DNA from: Liopterus haemorrhoidalis
Taxonomy: Eukaryota > Arthropoda > Insecta > Coleoptera > Dytiscidae
Assembly (NCBI GenBank): GCA_963971575.1
Contig: OZ020618.1
Location: forward strand, 46,452,509 to 46,516,508
Direction of reading: 5' to 3'
DNA length: 64,000 nt
Positions 54,605 through 64,000 of this stretch are shown here, in pieces. Under the pieces are notes generated by a model. That model was not told where the DNA came from and did no database searches. It was given only the letters and a program-made list of their open reading frames with translations. Within the stretch, counting starts at the first letter, position 1; each line of letters begins with the position of its first letter. A program made the position numbers and the translations under genes.

Positions 54605-55550
54605 TTAATAATATTCGAATTGAATTTTCATCGAAATGAGCGGCTCTGGCTTTCATAATCGCCTGACAAATACGCGGCATGCGATCAATTTGTTTAAATA
54701 TTGGCCATCAATGTTGTTCCAAATATTTTTGAGTGATGTCTAAAGGTCATTTTTACCCTTTGGACGTTTTTTTCGCACCTCCCTGTCTAAATGGTCCCAT
54801 ATAAATTCTATAGGGTTACATTCCGGACTATGTGGTGGCCAAGTCATTAACTTTAAGAGTCCATCCTCCGACTTTATATTTAGGAACTCTTTAACCACTT
54901 TGGCAGTGTGGTCATTATCTTACTGGAACACGAACCCTTCACCAATCAGTTCTGCTCCGTAATTCAAAACATTCTCGTCTAAAATCCGCAAATACACCTC
55001 TTTCGTCAATTTTGATGATTCTTCCAACTTGACCACCACCAAAACAACCCCAAACCATTATATAACAACCTCCAAGTTTTCCAGTTTGGATAATACACTA
55101 TTCCAGCATCCTTTCCCCTTGCCGACGACCAACAAATGATCGGCGTTTATTACCAAAAATTTCAAATTTTGATTAGTCCGACCAAAGTACCTGCTCTATA
55201 CTTCTACCGTCAAATATTTATGCTCTTTGGCCAGGCTTTTTTGTTTATGGACGGTCGTAAGAGATGGTTTTTAACCGCAACACGACCACTGAGGCCTGCT
55301 TCAAGTAGACGTCTTTTTACTGTGGCTGTGCATACTTTTGTAAGGTGCAATCTAGCATTAGTTTACTGACACCTTTTTTTACTGTGTTCTTAATGAAATC
55401 GCCTTCTGTCACTACGTTTTTAACAAACTAAATTGAAGAAATAACAGTGATGAAGATCTGAAGAATTGGTTTTACGACCAAGAGATCTATTTAGGTAATC
55501 CATATGTATTTTTAATTGGTTGTAAAGCATCCTGTGCCCCTATTGTTCCG
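54605..55550 (-). pseudogene. Tc1-type (DD34E) transposase pseudogene
   Basis: Minus-strand fragments in order: RSLGRKTN; KVCTATVKRRLLEAGLSGRV with AVKNHLL (end of the DNA-binding region); GIV..PNWKTW and FGVVLVVVKLEESS-type core; LTKEVYLRILDENVL; FQ-stop-DNDHTAKVVKEFL, with a TAA where Gln precedes the second catalytic Asp; WPPHSPECNPIEFIWDHLDR (Glu of the triad in NPIE); and IDRMPRICQAIMKARAAHFD at the C-terminus. Several frameshifts occur. Length and order fit a nearly complete Tc1 transposase. TIRs were not resolved. Confidence 0.82.
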
Positions 55551-56598
55551 CCACTGTTCATAATTTACAGGCACTTTTGTTTAACGTGTGTGTATGCGTG
55601 TTTATGTGAACAATCTTATTTTTACACGACAATGTTGTATGCGCAGTGTACACGGTACGGTACGTTAATACAACTAACTATATGAGCTACAAACTTGATA
55701 TTAATCTGATGAGAAAATGTAATTTATATTTTGTTGTTATTAAGTTGATGCGTGTAAATATAGTGCCAAGTATAAAATTATTAATAAATGTTTCCTCCAT
55801 TATGTCAAAATTAATCTGGTTACATTCCACAAGTAATTTATAGTGTTTATTCCGTTATAGTTCAACGAATGCTACTTAAAGTGTTTTATATTCGAAAATA
55901 TGTTATTAACATTTCCAAACATTTAAATATATTGAAAATACTGATTAATAACATTACAATTCATTTTGACGACTCATCTAAATCACTGGTAAATAAAGAA
56001 GTAGAGAGAATGGTGATATCCAAGCACTGTACTAAGGATATCTAACATGAAGTAAGACGATTGCTGAAGATCCAAGAGGATAAAAAAGTAAAACAGTAAA
56101 GATGATCTTGGAAGGTTGTATATTCGTCAATCCCGAAAACAATCTCGCTGTAAACTGAAGAGATCAATCAACAGAAGTGTTCTTTATACCAAATATTTAG
56201 AGAAACACTAAACAAAGCAATGTGGAGAATTTGTATGACCAAAAGTCAATCTTACGTACAGTGCACAAGATAGAGAGAAAATTGATGAAGATAAATACAG
56301 AACATATACAAAAGACTGATAAACAAAATACCTGAATGAGAATATACGATGTACGTAGTTAAATTCAAAATAACTGTCAGTGTCCAAGAAAAGAGACATG
56401 AGAATCGAACGATTATAGTGCGCAATATAATTGCTGAACATAAGAGCAGACCAAACATATGAAGAAAATCATCAGTATTAAAAACAAAAAAAAATGAGTG
56501 TATTAGTATATAATAAACCTGGAAATCCCTAAATATTAAACTAAGCAAACTAAAGGAGGTATTTTTATACGTCGCGTCAAAAGTTAATCCGACAAATA
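55551..56598. other. unassigned AT-rich sequence
   Basis: No motif recognised. It could contain older parts of the RTE-type LINE that follows, too decayed to read. Confidence 0.35.
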
Positions 56599-57250
56599 GT
56601 GCTCAAGTGGATACACAATTTTTGTATCGTGCATGGTAGAATAACAAACCTTGTACTGAGTGAATTGCTGAAAATCGAAGAAGCCAACATTGAACAGGTT
56701 GATGCTTACAAGTATTTTAGGCATGAAATACGAATTGATAGAGACAATCAAACGTGCGAAATCTTCAAAAGAATATCACAAGGATGAGCAGCATTTCATA
56801 AATTATAAAACACTTTTAAAAATGATATTTCAATGTGCCTTAAAAAGACAGCTTTCGAACTATATGTTATGCCCGTCTTAACCTATAACCCTTGCACTGG
56901 TTAAATCTTCGGCTTGAAAGCTGCAAGTTACCAAAAGGGTCTTGTTAGAAGCTATGCTCCGTATAACGCTGATGGATAAAATACCAAATGCTGAAATTCG
57001 TCAACAGACGAAACTAGCCAATATTCTTCTAAAAGTAGTTGGAATGAAATGGAAATGGGCAGGCCATCTAGCTAGAACAACGGACAACATATGGATTAAA
57101 CGGATTCTCATGTGGATATCATAGGCAGATAAACGTAGCCGAGGAAGACTGTCCACTCGCTGGACTGGTGACCTAAAGCGTATATCTACGAACTGACTAC
57201 AAGAAGCTCAAGATACAGAAAATTGGTTTCGAAGGGAGTAAGTTATTAAT
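56599..57250 (+). pseudogene. RTE-type LINE, RT thumb and C-terminus
   Basis: Plus-strand fragments run VDAYKYFRHEIRIDRDNQT, EIFKRISQGWAAF, then MCLKRQLSN, LTYNPCTG and MLRITLMDKIPNAEIRQQTK. After these come KWKWAGHLARTTDNIW, RSRGRLSTRWTGDLKRI and NWLQEAQDTENW. This is the typical tail of RTE-clade ORF2 (YLG..I..DRDN, GWAAF, W.WAGH.AR, RGRP..RW.DDL). In-frame stops (57125 region) and frameshifts make it inactive. 5' truncated. Confidence 0.82.
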
Positions 57251-57549
57251 TTTAAAGATTACCATAAATATGTATTTTTAGTAGTAATGACAAAATAATT
57301 ATTATTTCTCTAATTTGTATCATAATATTAGGTGCATAAATTAAATATTTGTCTATTATAATATATCGAAAAGGGTACCGCATTGCGTTTTGTCTCTATA
57401 AAAAAGTACCGAGACGCGTTCTGTGTCTTTAAAACTTCCGTTGAGAAATTTCCGTTCGAAATGAACGATTTTTTTTAAATTTTGTCATAATAAATTAATA
57501 AATATAAATAATAGTTTATTTAATAGTGCCTTTAATTTAATATTTAATG

Positions 57550-58460
57550 CGACTTATTTTTCATCATAGTCTGCTTTTAGCTCGATACATTTTACCCATC
57601 GAACTTGGAACTTCTTTAAACCTTCGCAAAAGTACGATTTCTCGAATTCGATAGCAGATAGTTGATGAACATTATTCCTTGCGAATCCCAGGAAATCTGC
57701 GCCATTATCTTTCCGGCCGGGGAAGCACATTTTGCCTTCTTCAGAGCGCGTTTGCCAGGAGAAATCCATGGTTTCGACTGTTCCTTCATTTCTGGTATGT
57801 AGCTATGGATCCATGTTCCATCAATGGTTATGAAAAAATTGGATTGAGCTTTTACATGTCCAAATATTACTTCAAAATTTCACGGGATTTCGTTTTTGAT
57901 CCACTGTTAGCAGATGCGGCACCTATCTTACCGATAGCGTTTTCGAGCCCAAAAGTTCGTACAGTATAGGAAACACACGCTCGTTTGATATGTTTACCAT
58001 CTTGGCAATCTCGCGTATATTCACTCGGTAGTGGTCACAACACGATATCATTAATGTTATTAATCATTTCTTTGGTTGTGACTCCATTTGGACGTCTTGG
58101 TTGCTTAGTATCATTCTTGCTCGTACTACCACAATGAAATTCAGTGAACCACTTATGAAACATTTCATGCGACGAAGCAGAGTTCCCATAATACGTTTTT
58201 AGCTTTATTTCAGTTTCCTAAATGGTTTTTTCACACAAATATAGTGATTTATCAACACAAGGAACTCACTTCTTTCCATTGCAGCAAATAAAAACAAACT
58301 TATCCGTTTCCGAACGCTGTTAAATATATACTATTTCACAGATCTACTTTAAACTGAGTAATGTATATTTAAAAAGAATGGCTAATATCAGAAATAAACA
58401 AATTTGGGACCTGAGCATCATCTCTTATCATGGTTAATGATTTATTAAACACCCCATGTA
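57550..58460 (-). pseudogene. mariner transposase remnant, internally deleted
   Basis: From right to left the minus strand gives MERSEFLVLINHYICVKKP, MFHKWFTEFHCGS-type HTH, DHYRVNIREIAKMVNIS, and VPHLLTVDQKRN preceded by TAG where WVPHLL is expected. Next come FITIDGTWIHSYIPEM (first catalytic Asp region), PGKRALKKAKCASPAGK, then a jump to SAIEFEKSYFCEGLKKFQVR and KCIELKADYDEK at the C-terminus. The second and third Asp blocks are deleted. A TIR is suggested on the right (GGGGTGTTTAATAAATCATT inverted, near 58430-58455). Confidence 0.78.
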
Positions 58461-59774
58461 TGAGTGCTTGTTATGGTGCCCCTCAGAGTAGGGGTCTTGG
58501 GCTTGTATTTCTTTCGCAGATTCTAATCAAAATGTGCGTTCAAGCCCAAATAAACCACCGTATAGTTTTGGTTAAATAAACATTATTAAAAAAATAAATA
58601 AATAAAGATCTGTTTATATTCATCAACCACAAGGCAAACATTAATCTCGATTTACGAATATATAATATTAATACAGTTAACACAGATCAATATAATTCAA
58701 TGCTTTCAACTGTGCAGAAGTGATCAAATTTCATACATCTTGTTACAGTTTACAAGACTATGTAAAAACTTGTACAATCCTGTATGATGAAAAAGCGAAT
58801 ATGATAGTGTGAGCAAAGCAGATACAACTTGTCATTAAGAGATTAGATACAGCCATCTCTTAGCAGTGGTATGAAACAGATACAGGTTGGGTCCAGCTTG
58901 AAACTATCACTCACCTGACATGACTAGCTATCAGAAAGAGGCGGGCAAGCACTCGTGAATGTTTAATGAGAGGAGGTCCCATAGCTCGAATCACTGCATC
59001 CATTGGTCCACAACCTAGGTGCGCCAACAGAAAAAAAAATGTTACATTTCCTATACGCACTGCATACTAACAACGTATCACTTTAAGATTCCCCGAAATC
59101 CCACTACACTCTAAACGAGCATCACTGAGATTTAATTGTGGTGCCTATTATATTTACAGAACTTGTAACTTTGTTCCAACTTGGATTCACCATCACAACC
59201 AAAAGGTATACTATATCTTTAATTGTAAAGTATTCTGTTGGTTGTTTGGTTTGTTTGACGTGCCGCCACTGTGTTACAGTGTCGTGTACTACAATAATGG
59301 CTCATCCTTAATAGAATTTATTTCAAATAAAAAGAAATGTATTAACAATTTTAATGGTGAACGTTTGATAGGCCGTTTATTAATGTTGACAAGAGATGTG
59401 CTTATTCAGAGTTAACATAATTTATACGATTGTGCTAACTGCTACGTTAATTTAGCGCAATAATTAATGTGATTGCCGCTAGAGGGAAACACAAAAGCGT
59501 ACAACAATATCGCTCACCATTTATCTCAGCAATCACCGATAAATATGTCGATTCCATTTATTGATGAAAAATATTACAGCACCTCTAACGGGATATAATT
59601 ATAACTAAGAAAAATTGCTGTTAATTACGAACTCAAATATTTTAAGATTTCGTAGTTGTTTAGTAAGTGGAAAAGCCTCAGAAAGGTCCCGAATGCCTGA
59701 TGACTTGCATAGCTATCAGTACCGGCTGGTCTATAGGTGCTGCAGAGCTGCAGAACTGCCAATAACTATAGTAA
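58461..59774. other. unassigned sequence
   Basis: An AAATA-rich run at 58585-58607, preceded by GGTTAAATAAACATTATT, may be the tail of a LINE on the plus strand. No coding part was recognised. Confidence 0.35.
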
Positions 59775-60021
59775 TTTATTTATTTATTTTACATCGGTCT
59801 ATTTCTGCAACGAGGCTAATCGCCGATGCCAGGGGGCGAGCTCCTACACCTGGATGAGGGGTGAATGATTGTGAAATGAGATTAATGTAAACATATCATT
59901 CTCGCCCGAATAATATCACCAACGGAGAATCGAACTACCGCCGCACAATTCAGACTGTTTTCACCAGTCAAAACTGCACGACTTAATGCGTTCGGCCACT
60001 CTGTTGGCAAATATATAGTAA
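59767..60021 (-). mobile_element. second tRNA-derived SINE, with possible TSD
   Basis: On the minus strand an A-box-like AGTGGCCGAACGCATTAAG (as in Leu/Ser tRNAs) and a B-box-like GTAGTTCGATTCTCC lie in a head of about 90 bp. An unrelated body and a tail of TAAA repeats (59775-59790) follow. TATAGTAA occurs at both borders (59767-59774 and 60014-60021). It is unrelated in sequence to the SINE at 3181-3365. Confidence 0.7.
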
Positions 60022-60597
60022 AAATATATTTTTAATTATTATTTATATTGCATAATATTTGGAAGATTTTTGGATTTATATGTGTAGCGACTAGTTGCAT
60101 TCTGGAAAACGCGTTGTATCTGTAGCGCAACGAAAGACAGCACGTAGCTTTACAGTGGATTATATAATTATTGTACCTTCTATTATCTCAGTTTCTCTTT
60201 AATAATTTGCTGAAGAACTATCCAGTTCTGCGCTCAGAAATATCCTCTTTCGTTACTATTTGGCTGTGGATCGGGTCCGTAAATCTTCCGAACGAAAGTT
60301 CCAATGAATGGTTTTTGAGCTGCAAAGTCATGCAGATCAAATGGTCACGTGTCGTCAATAGTAGAATATTTTTTGTGTTCAGTGCTGATACTTCGTTCTT
60401 ATATTTTTATGATTATTTTAGTGAATGAGTTTAATGTGTAAAAATTTAACGTTTAGTAGATAAAAATGGATGTGATTTTTAATTTAAATAACGAACGTCT
60501 TGAAAAAAAATGTAGTATATTCAAATATATTCAAATAGTGAATGCAGAAAAGTGTCTTTCCTAAAATTTATAATTTAAAATAATTTCGACGAATCGA
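60022..60597. other. unassigned sequence
   Basis: An 85-codon frame (60171-60428) has no motif. The stretch could be further hAT sequence belonging with the next entry, but I cannot show it. Confidence 0.35.
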
Positions 60598-60860
60598 TGG
60601 CGGAGACAAAGAAATTGTTACAAATTCTTGTAACAACACCCATGGTTACTGATGAAACTGAACGTTGTTTATCCACTCTAAAACGGATAAAAACTTTTAT
60701 CAGAAACTCGTGTAACGGTCGAAAGGGCCTTTCAGCGCTGTCAATAGAAAAATAAAATTAAATCAACAATATCGAACTTTACCGATAAAGTTATAGATAA
60801 ATTTGCTGCTAAGAAGCCGCTACTGATGACTATAAAGTCGGAGTGCAAGTTTTGTATAAT
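60598..60860 (+). pseudogene. hAT transposase C-terminal dimerisation region
   Basis: The frame from 60598 reads MAETKKLLQILVTTPMVTDE, TERCLSTLKRIKTFIRNS and KGLSALSIEK, then a stop. One frame on, NFTDKVIDKFAAKKP follows. LL..LVTTPMST.E.ERCFSTLKRIK is the standard hAT dimerisation motif (usually ...ALSIE). Nothing of the catalytic domain was seen upstream. Confidence 0.75.
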
Positions 60861-60976
60861 TTAGATGCTGCTGGAGTGAAAGTCGGTAAAAAATTCCCGA
60901 CTCCCGATTCCGATTCCCTACCCTGCCAGATAACAAGAATTCTGGGTCTTTACGAGCCATCTTAACTCAGTACATA

Positions 60977-61565
60977 CGAGGGATGTAAATTAAGTAACCG
61001 GACCGATTTAATTTTTTTTTTTTAATTTTTATTATTTGAATATAATATCAATTCAATATTGTCTCCCTCAAAATAATTTCCTTAGGAAGCCACACAGCGC
61101 TGGAGATGATTCTTCCAATCCTCATAGCAGTACTATAACACGGATACTGGAATAGCTTTCAGCTGGTTGGTTACAGACGTTTGAATGTTTTCGAGTGTCC
61201 ACAAACGACGTTTCTTGAGGTGATTTTTCAATCTTGGGAAGAGGAAAAATCACAAGGACTCAAGTCAGGCGAATAAGGAATCTGAGGAGCCACAGGAATG
61301 TTTTTACTGGCCAAAATTTGTTTGTTGAAATTGCTGTGTAACAAGGCGCATTGTCATCCCCAATTCATTGGTCAAAATGTGATGAATGGTAGTGTGAGTC
61401 AAATTCAACTCTTCCCCGACTGTCAACCGACGATCTGAACGCACAAAATCTCGGATTCTGTCGACATTTTTATTGGTTCTTGAAGATGAAGGCCTTCCGC
61501 TGCGTGATTCATCTTCAATCATCTCTCTTCCTTTTGAATGTGCCTTAAACCACCAAAAAACCTAG
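60977..61565 (-). mobile_element. mariner remnant, third copy of the 8847 family
   Basis: It begins TA|CGAGGGATGTAAATTAAG. Minus-strand protein pieces are SRSGRPSSSRTNKNVDRIRD, FVRSDRRLTVGEELN and TNELGM. A DNA-level match to the C-terminal part of the copy at 8901-9239 follows (AGCGCTGGAGATGATTCTTC). The catalytic core is deleted. The right end stops within the HTH at about 61565 and abuts LINE sequence. It preserves the uninterrupted target of the hAT at 9341. Confidence 0.75.
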
Positions 61566-61582
61566 GAATATAAGGAACCTAG

Positions 61583-61690
61583 GAAAACCGAGATATAAAT
61601 ATCTAGGAGTATTAATCGACAACACAGAACATCACAAAGCAAACAAAAAGAAGCAGTTTTTACAGCAATAGTGCAAAGTATACCAACTTA
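61583..61690 (+). pseudogene. LINE reverse-transcriptase thumb fragment
   Basis: The frame reads KPRYKYLGVLIDNTEHHKAN before a stop. KYLGV.ID is the thumb motif of Jockey/I-like LINE polymerases. The element lacks other recognisable parts. Confidence 0.45.
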
Positions 61691-62324
61691 CGAATGTGAA
61701 GTGTGAGACATCAATAGCAGAAACAGAAATACATGACGAGCTACGGAAATGGATTTCTGGCAAAGGAGCTGAATAGAAACTGGACAGAATACGAAAGACA
61801 CAACTGTAAAAAAAGCAAAAATACAAACAAACTAAAATGATACGATTGAAACCAAACAGCTTATTTGGTTAGCGCAAATAAAATGTCAGAAGTGTAGCAG
61901 ACCAGTGGTTTTACGATTTTTGTACCACGTTGCCACCATCGTAACGAGCTTATGATATACCGTAAACAAATCGAATTACTTAATGTTCAATTTATATAAA
62001 TGTGATGATTTAACGTCCAATTCAGCCTTCAATGTGGCATCACCAAATTATTTTCAGCCTTCGTGCCGGACGGAAGGGGCTTGTAAATCGGGAACCAGTG
62101 TCTAAAGACAAGTTTGTAATCATAGTCAAAACAAGTATGTAAATTGATAATTTATTATCAGTAAAATTTTGAATAAAACAAGGAAACATTGAACAATACA
62201 CAATTTTAATCATTTTAAAACCCTGAAATATTTCCTGCATAACAAATGAAATTAAATGCATAATGGAGTGACCTCTGAGTTTTTAAACATTTTGACAAAG
62301 TGATCTATGAGATTCATGATTCAT
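61691..62324. other. unassigned AT-rich sequence
   Basis: No gene or repeat end recognised. Confidence 0.35.
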
Positions 62325-62430
62325 TACAGAAAATAGATTGCCGAAAAGGATTTTAATCTGGATACCAGAGAGGAGAAGAAAACGAGGAAGATCTAGACGA
62401 AGTTGGAATGTTGAAATAGAGGAAGCAAAA
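62325..62430 (+). pseudogene. LINE ORF2 tail fragment
   Basis: The frame reads RLPKRILIWIPERRRKRGRS, then RRSWNVEIEEAKL. This is like the R.RGRP...W...VE tail that closes many LINE ORF2 proteins. Too short to classify. Confidence 0.45.
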
Positions 62431-62576
62431 CTTAATTTTTACTTAATAATACGCAGATAAACTAGTCAAAAATGTAAAAAAAAATATACCTATCTATTTA
62501 TTAAAAAAAAAAAAAAAACATCATAACAGGCTTCTGGAGCTCATGTTTTCCAGTAAAGATAAGGCGAGTGCCTAAT

Positions 62577-63176
62577 ACCCTTTTCACACTAGATCTTTAA
62601 GATCGGATGTTAAAGTGAATGTATCTTTAAACGCTAATGTGAAACCGTACGGCCTCGTCTAAACACGACCGATGTTTAAGACAGAGATCTGCGTCTTAAA
62701 CTTCGTACGCATTGCCAACTTAATTTCTATTATAAAAAAATACTCCTTGAATATGTGCTGTCAACATTTTATATTATCATAAACAAGAATACTGTATTAT
62801 ATTGACGTTATAAGAAGTTTATACTTATTGTTATAATAAAATTATTTATTTTAATAATGTGTTTAATAAAATACAGAGCTACAATAATTGAGATAAAATG
62901 TATCGACTTACATGTTAATACAGGTGTAATATATTCTTTATTGTAGTGTCTTTATTGTAGAATGAAATGCAATATCCTTATTTGTTTATAATAATTCAAA
63001 AAGTGCGTCTGCGCAGACAGTTCAAAACTGGTAATTTCATGACGGTAACTTAAGGACAAAATTACTGTAGCTGATGACAGCACCAGAGATTTAAATATCA
63101 AGTGTGAAAGCATACCGACCTTAAACATCAGTGAACTTTAAGTTCACTCGTCTTAAAGATCTAGTGTGAAAAGGGT
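62577..63176. mobile_element. unclassified MITE-like element with 26-bp TIRs
   Basis: ACCCTTTTCACACTAGATCT and the next six bases at the left are exactly inverted at the right, ending 63176. The 600 bp include further subterminal fragments such as GATGTTTAAGACAG. No ORF and no clear TSD (flanks AAT and TTC). Confidence 0.8.
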
Positions 63177-64000
63177 TTCACTCGTTTCAACATCATGGTC
63201 CTTGTGGTATCTGATCGTAACATTTAGCTTATCCTGATTTTGAAGAGAAGACAGAGCGTAAAGTAATAACCATCAACTTATTCATATCGTGTATACAAAA
63301 TAAGTTAATTTTAAATTTACTACCACATGTCATAAAACAAAACAACAGTTCTAATTTAATCTAACATCTGGCCAATAGAATTCGAATGAATTATTAAAAA
63401 GTTAGCTATGACCTCGAGCTTCAACGAACAGACAAACATATATTAAAATTGTAAAACATCCACGTCTAACAAGTGCAATGACATAATACAATCTCTAATT
63501 ACCATTAATTTCTTATGTGCAGACATCCCATTTGCATAAATGTTAGAATAAACGGAAACAAATATTAGCAACAAACTTAAACGAATCGTGAATTAACTGT
63601 CATGGACTTTAATTATCAATATTTATTTCCGATTTTATATATTCAACCAGTGAAACAATAGGCTTGTAATTAATAATCTATATTAGGCTTTCTTACTTTG
63701 AATAGCAGTAGTATAGGGATATGTTTCCAAATGGAAACTTCTATTCGTTGTTAGTTGGGTCAAAACAACGACAGGTAAGGAAAATTTAGTTTAAAATAGT
63801 ATAGTATACGAGGTAAACCTATCAGTGTCGATTATAGGCCAAATGGACCAATTAGACCTAATGCCGGGTTTACATTGGTAGAGTAAAAGAGCTAGTAACT
63901 AGCGCAAGTAACTAGCAACTAGTTCCTATCCCTGTGTAAACAGTTGACAATGTGACTAGTAGAGTACTAGCTGCCCGTAGTTGGGCTAGGATAGCAGCTA
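63177..64000. other. unassigned sequence; possible repeat start at the edge
   Basis: From about 63862 (GCCGGGTTTACATTGG) the sequence has ACTAGC-type short repeats and palindromes and may be the end of a MITE cut by the window. Nothing else was recognised. Confidence 0.3.

Overview
The window is AT-rich eukaryotic DNA, most probably from an insect. The order cannot be told from sequence alone. It is almost wholly transposon-derived: I found no host protein-coding gene, rRNA, genuine tRNA gene, operon or CRISPR array. The evidence for an arthropod genome is the mix of families: several mariner lineages, Tc1, hAT, PIF/Harbinger, Helentron-like (HINE/DINE) elements, a Penelope-like retroelement (PLE), several non-LTR retrotransposon remnants and two tRNA-derived SINEs.

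Layout. 0-5 kb: HINE-like repeats with CAGA microsatellites, a SINE with target-site duplications (TSDs) and an unidentified 174-codon ORF. 6.9-9.9 kb: two mariner remnants and a LINE tail, the second mariner holding a small hAT. 11.7-14.1 kb: a LINE RNase H/C-terminal fragment, then the best-preserved gene here, an uninterrupted mariner-type transposase inside perfect 30-bp terminal inverted repeats (TIRs). 15.5-17.2 kb: a second HINE and a GA microsatellite. 20.6-22.4 kb: a four-level nest (mariner, hAT, an unclassified TIR element, a Tc1-like MITE). 23.8-25 kb: a 5'-truncated LINE. 26.2-27.7 kb: a hAT carrying a mariner. 30-31.2 kb: a near full-length, inactivated mariner. 32.3-36 kb: a small hAT and LINE pieces. 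37.8-38.4 kb: a foldback element with arms of about 230 bp. 40.2-47.4 kb: four copies of a TIR family that starts CCCAGCAAACATT, interleaved with a 5'-truncated PLE that has inverted terminal repeats and hammerhead-like motifs. 50.4-52.7 kb: a Harbinger inserted in a Harbinger of the same family. 53.6-64 kb: hAT, Tc1, RTE-type LINE, mariner, SINE and MITE remnants.

The window records serial insertion. In several places an empty site can be rebuilt from a second copy in the same window, which fixes element ends and TSDs without a database. The most distinctive cases are the PLE/CCCAGC composite (44.0-47.3 kb) and the Harbinger nest, where two unrelated transposons entered the same 22-bp site in two family members. 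Only the transposase at 12.8-13.9 kb looks potentially functional. All family names rest on motifs I recognised by reading; no search was run.
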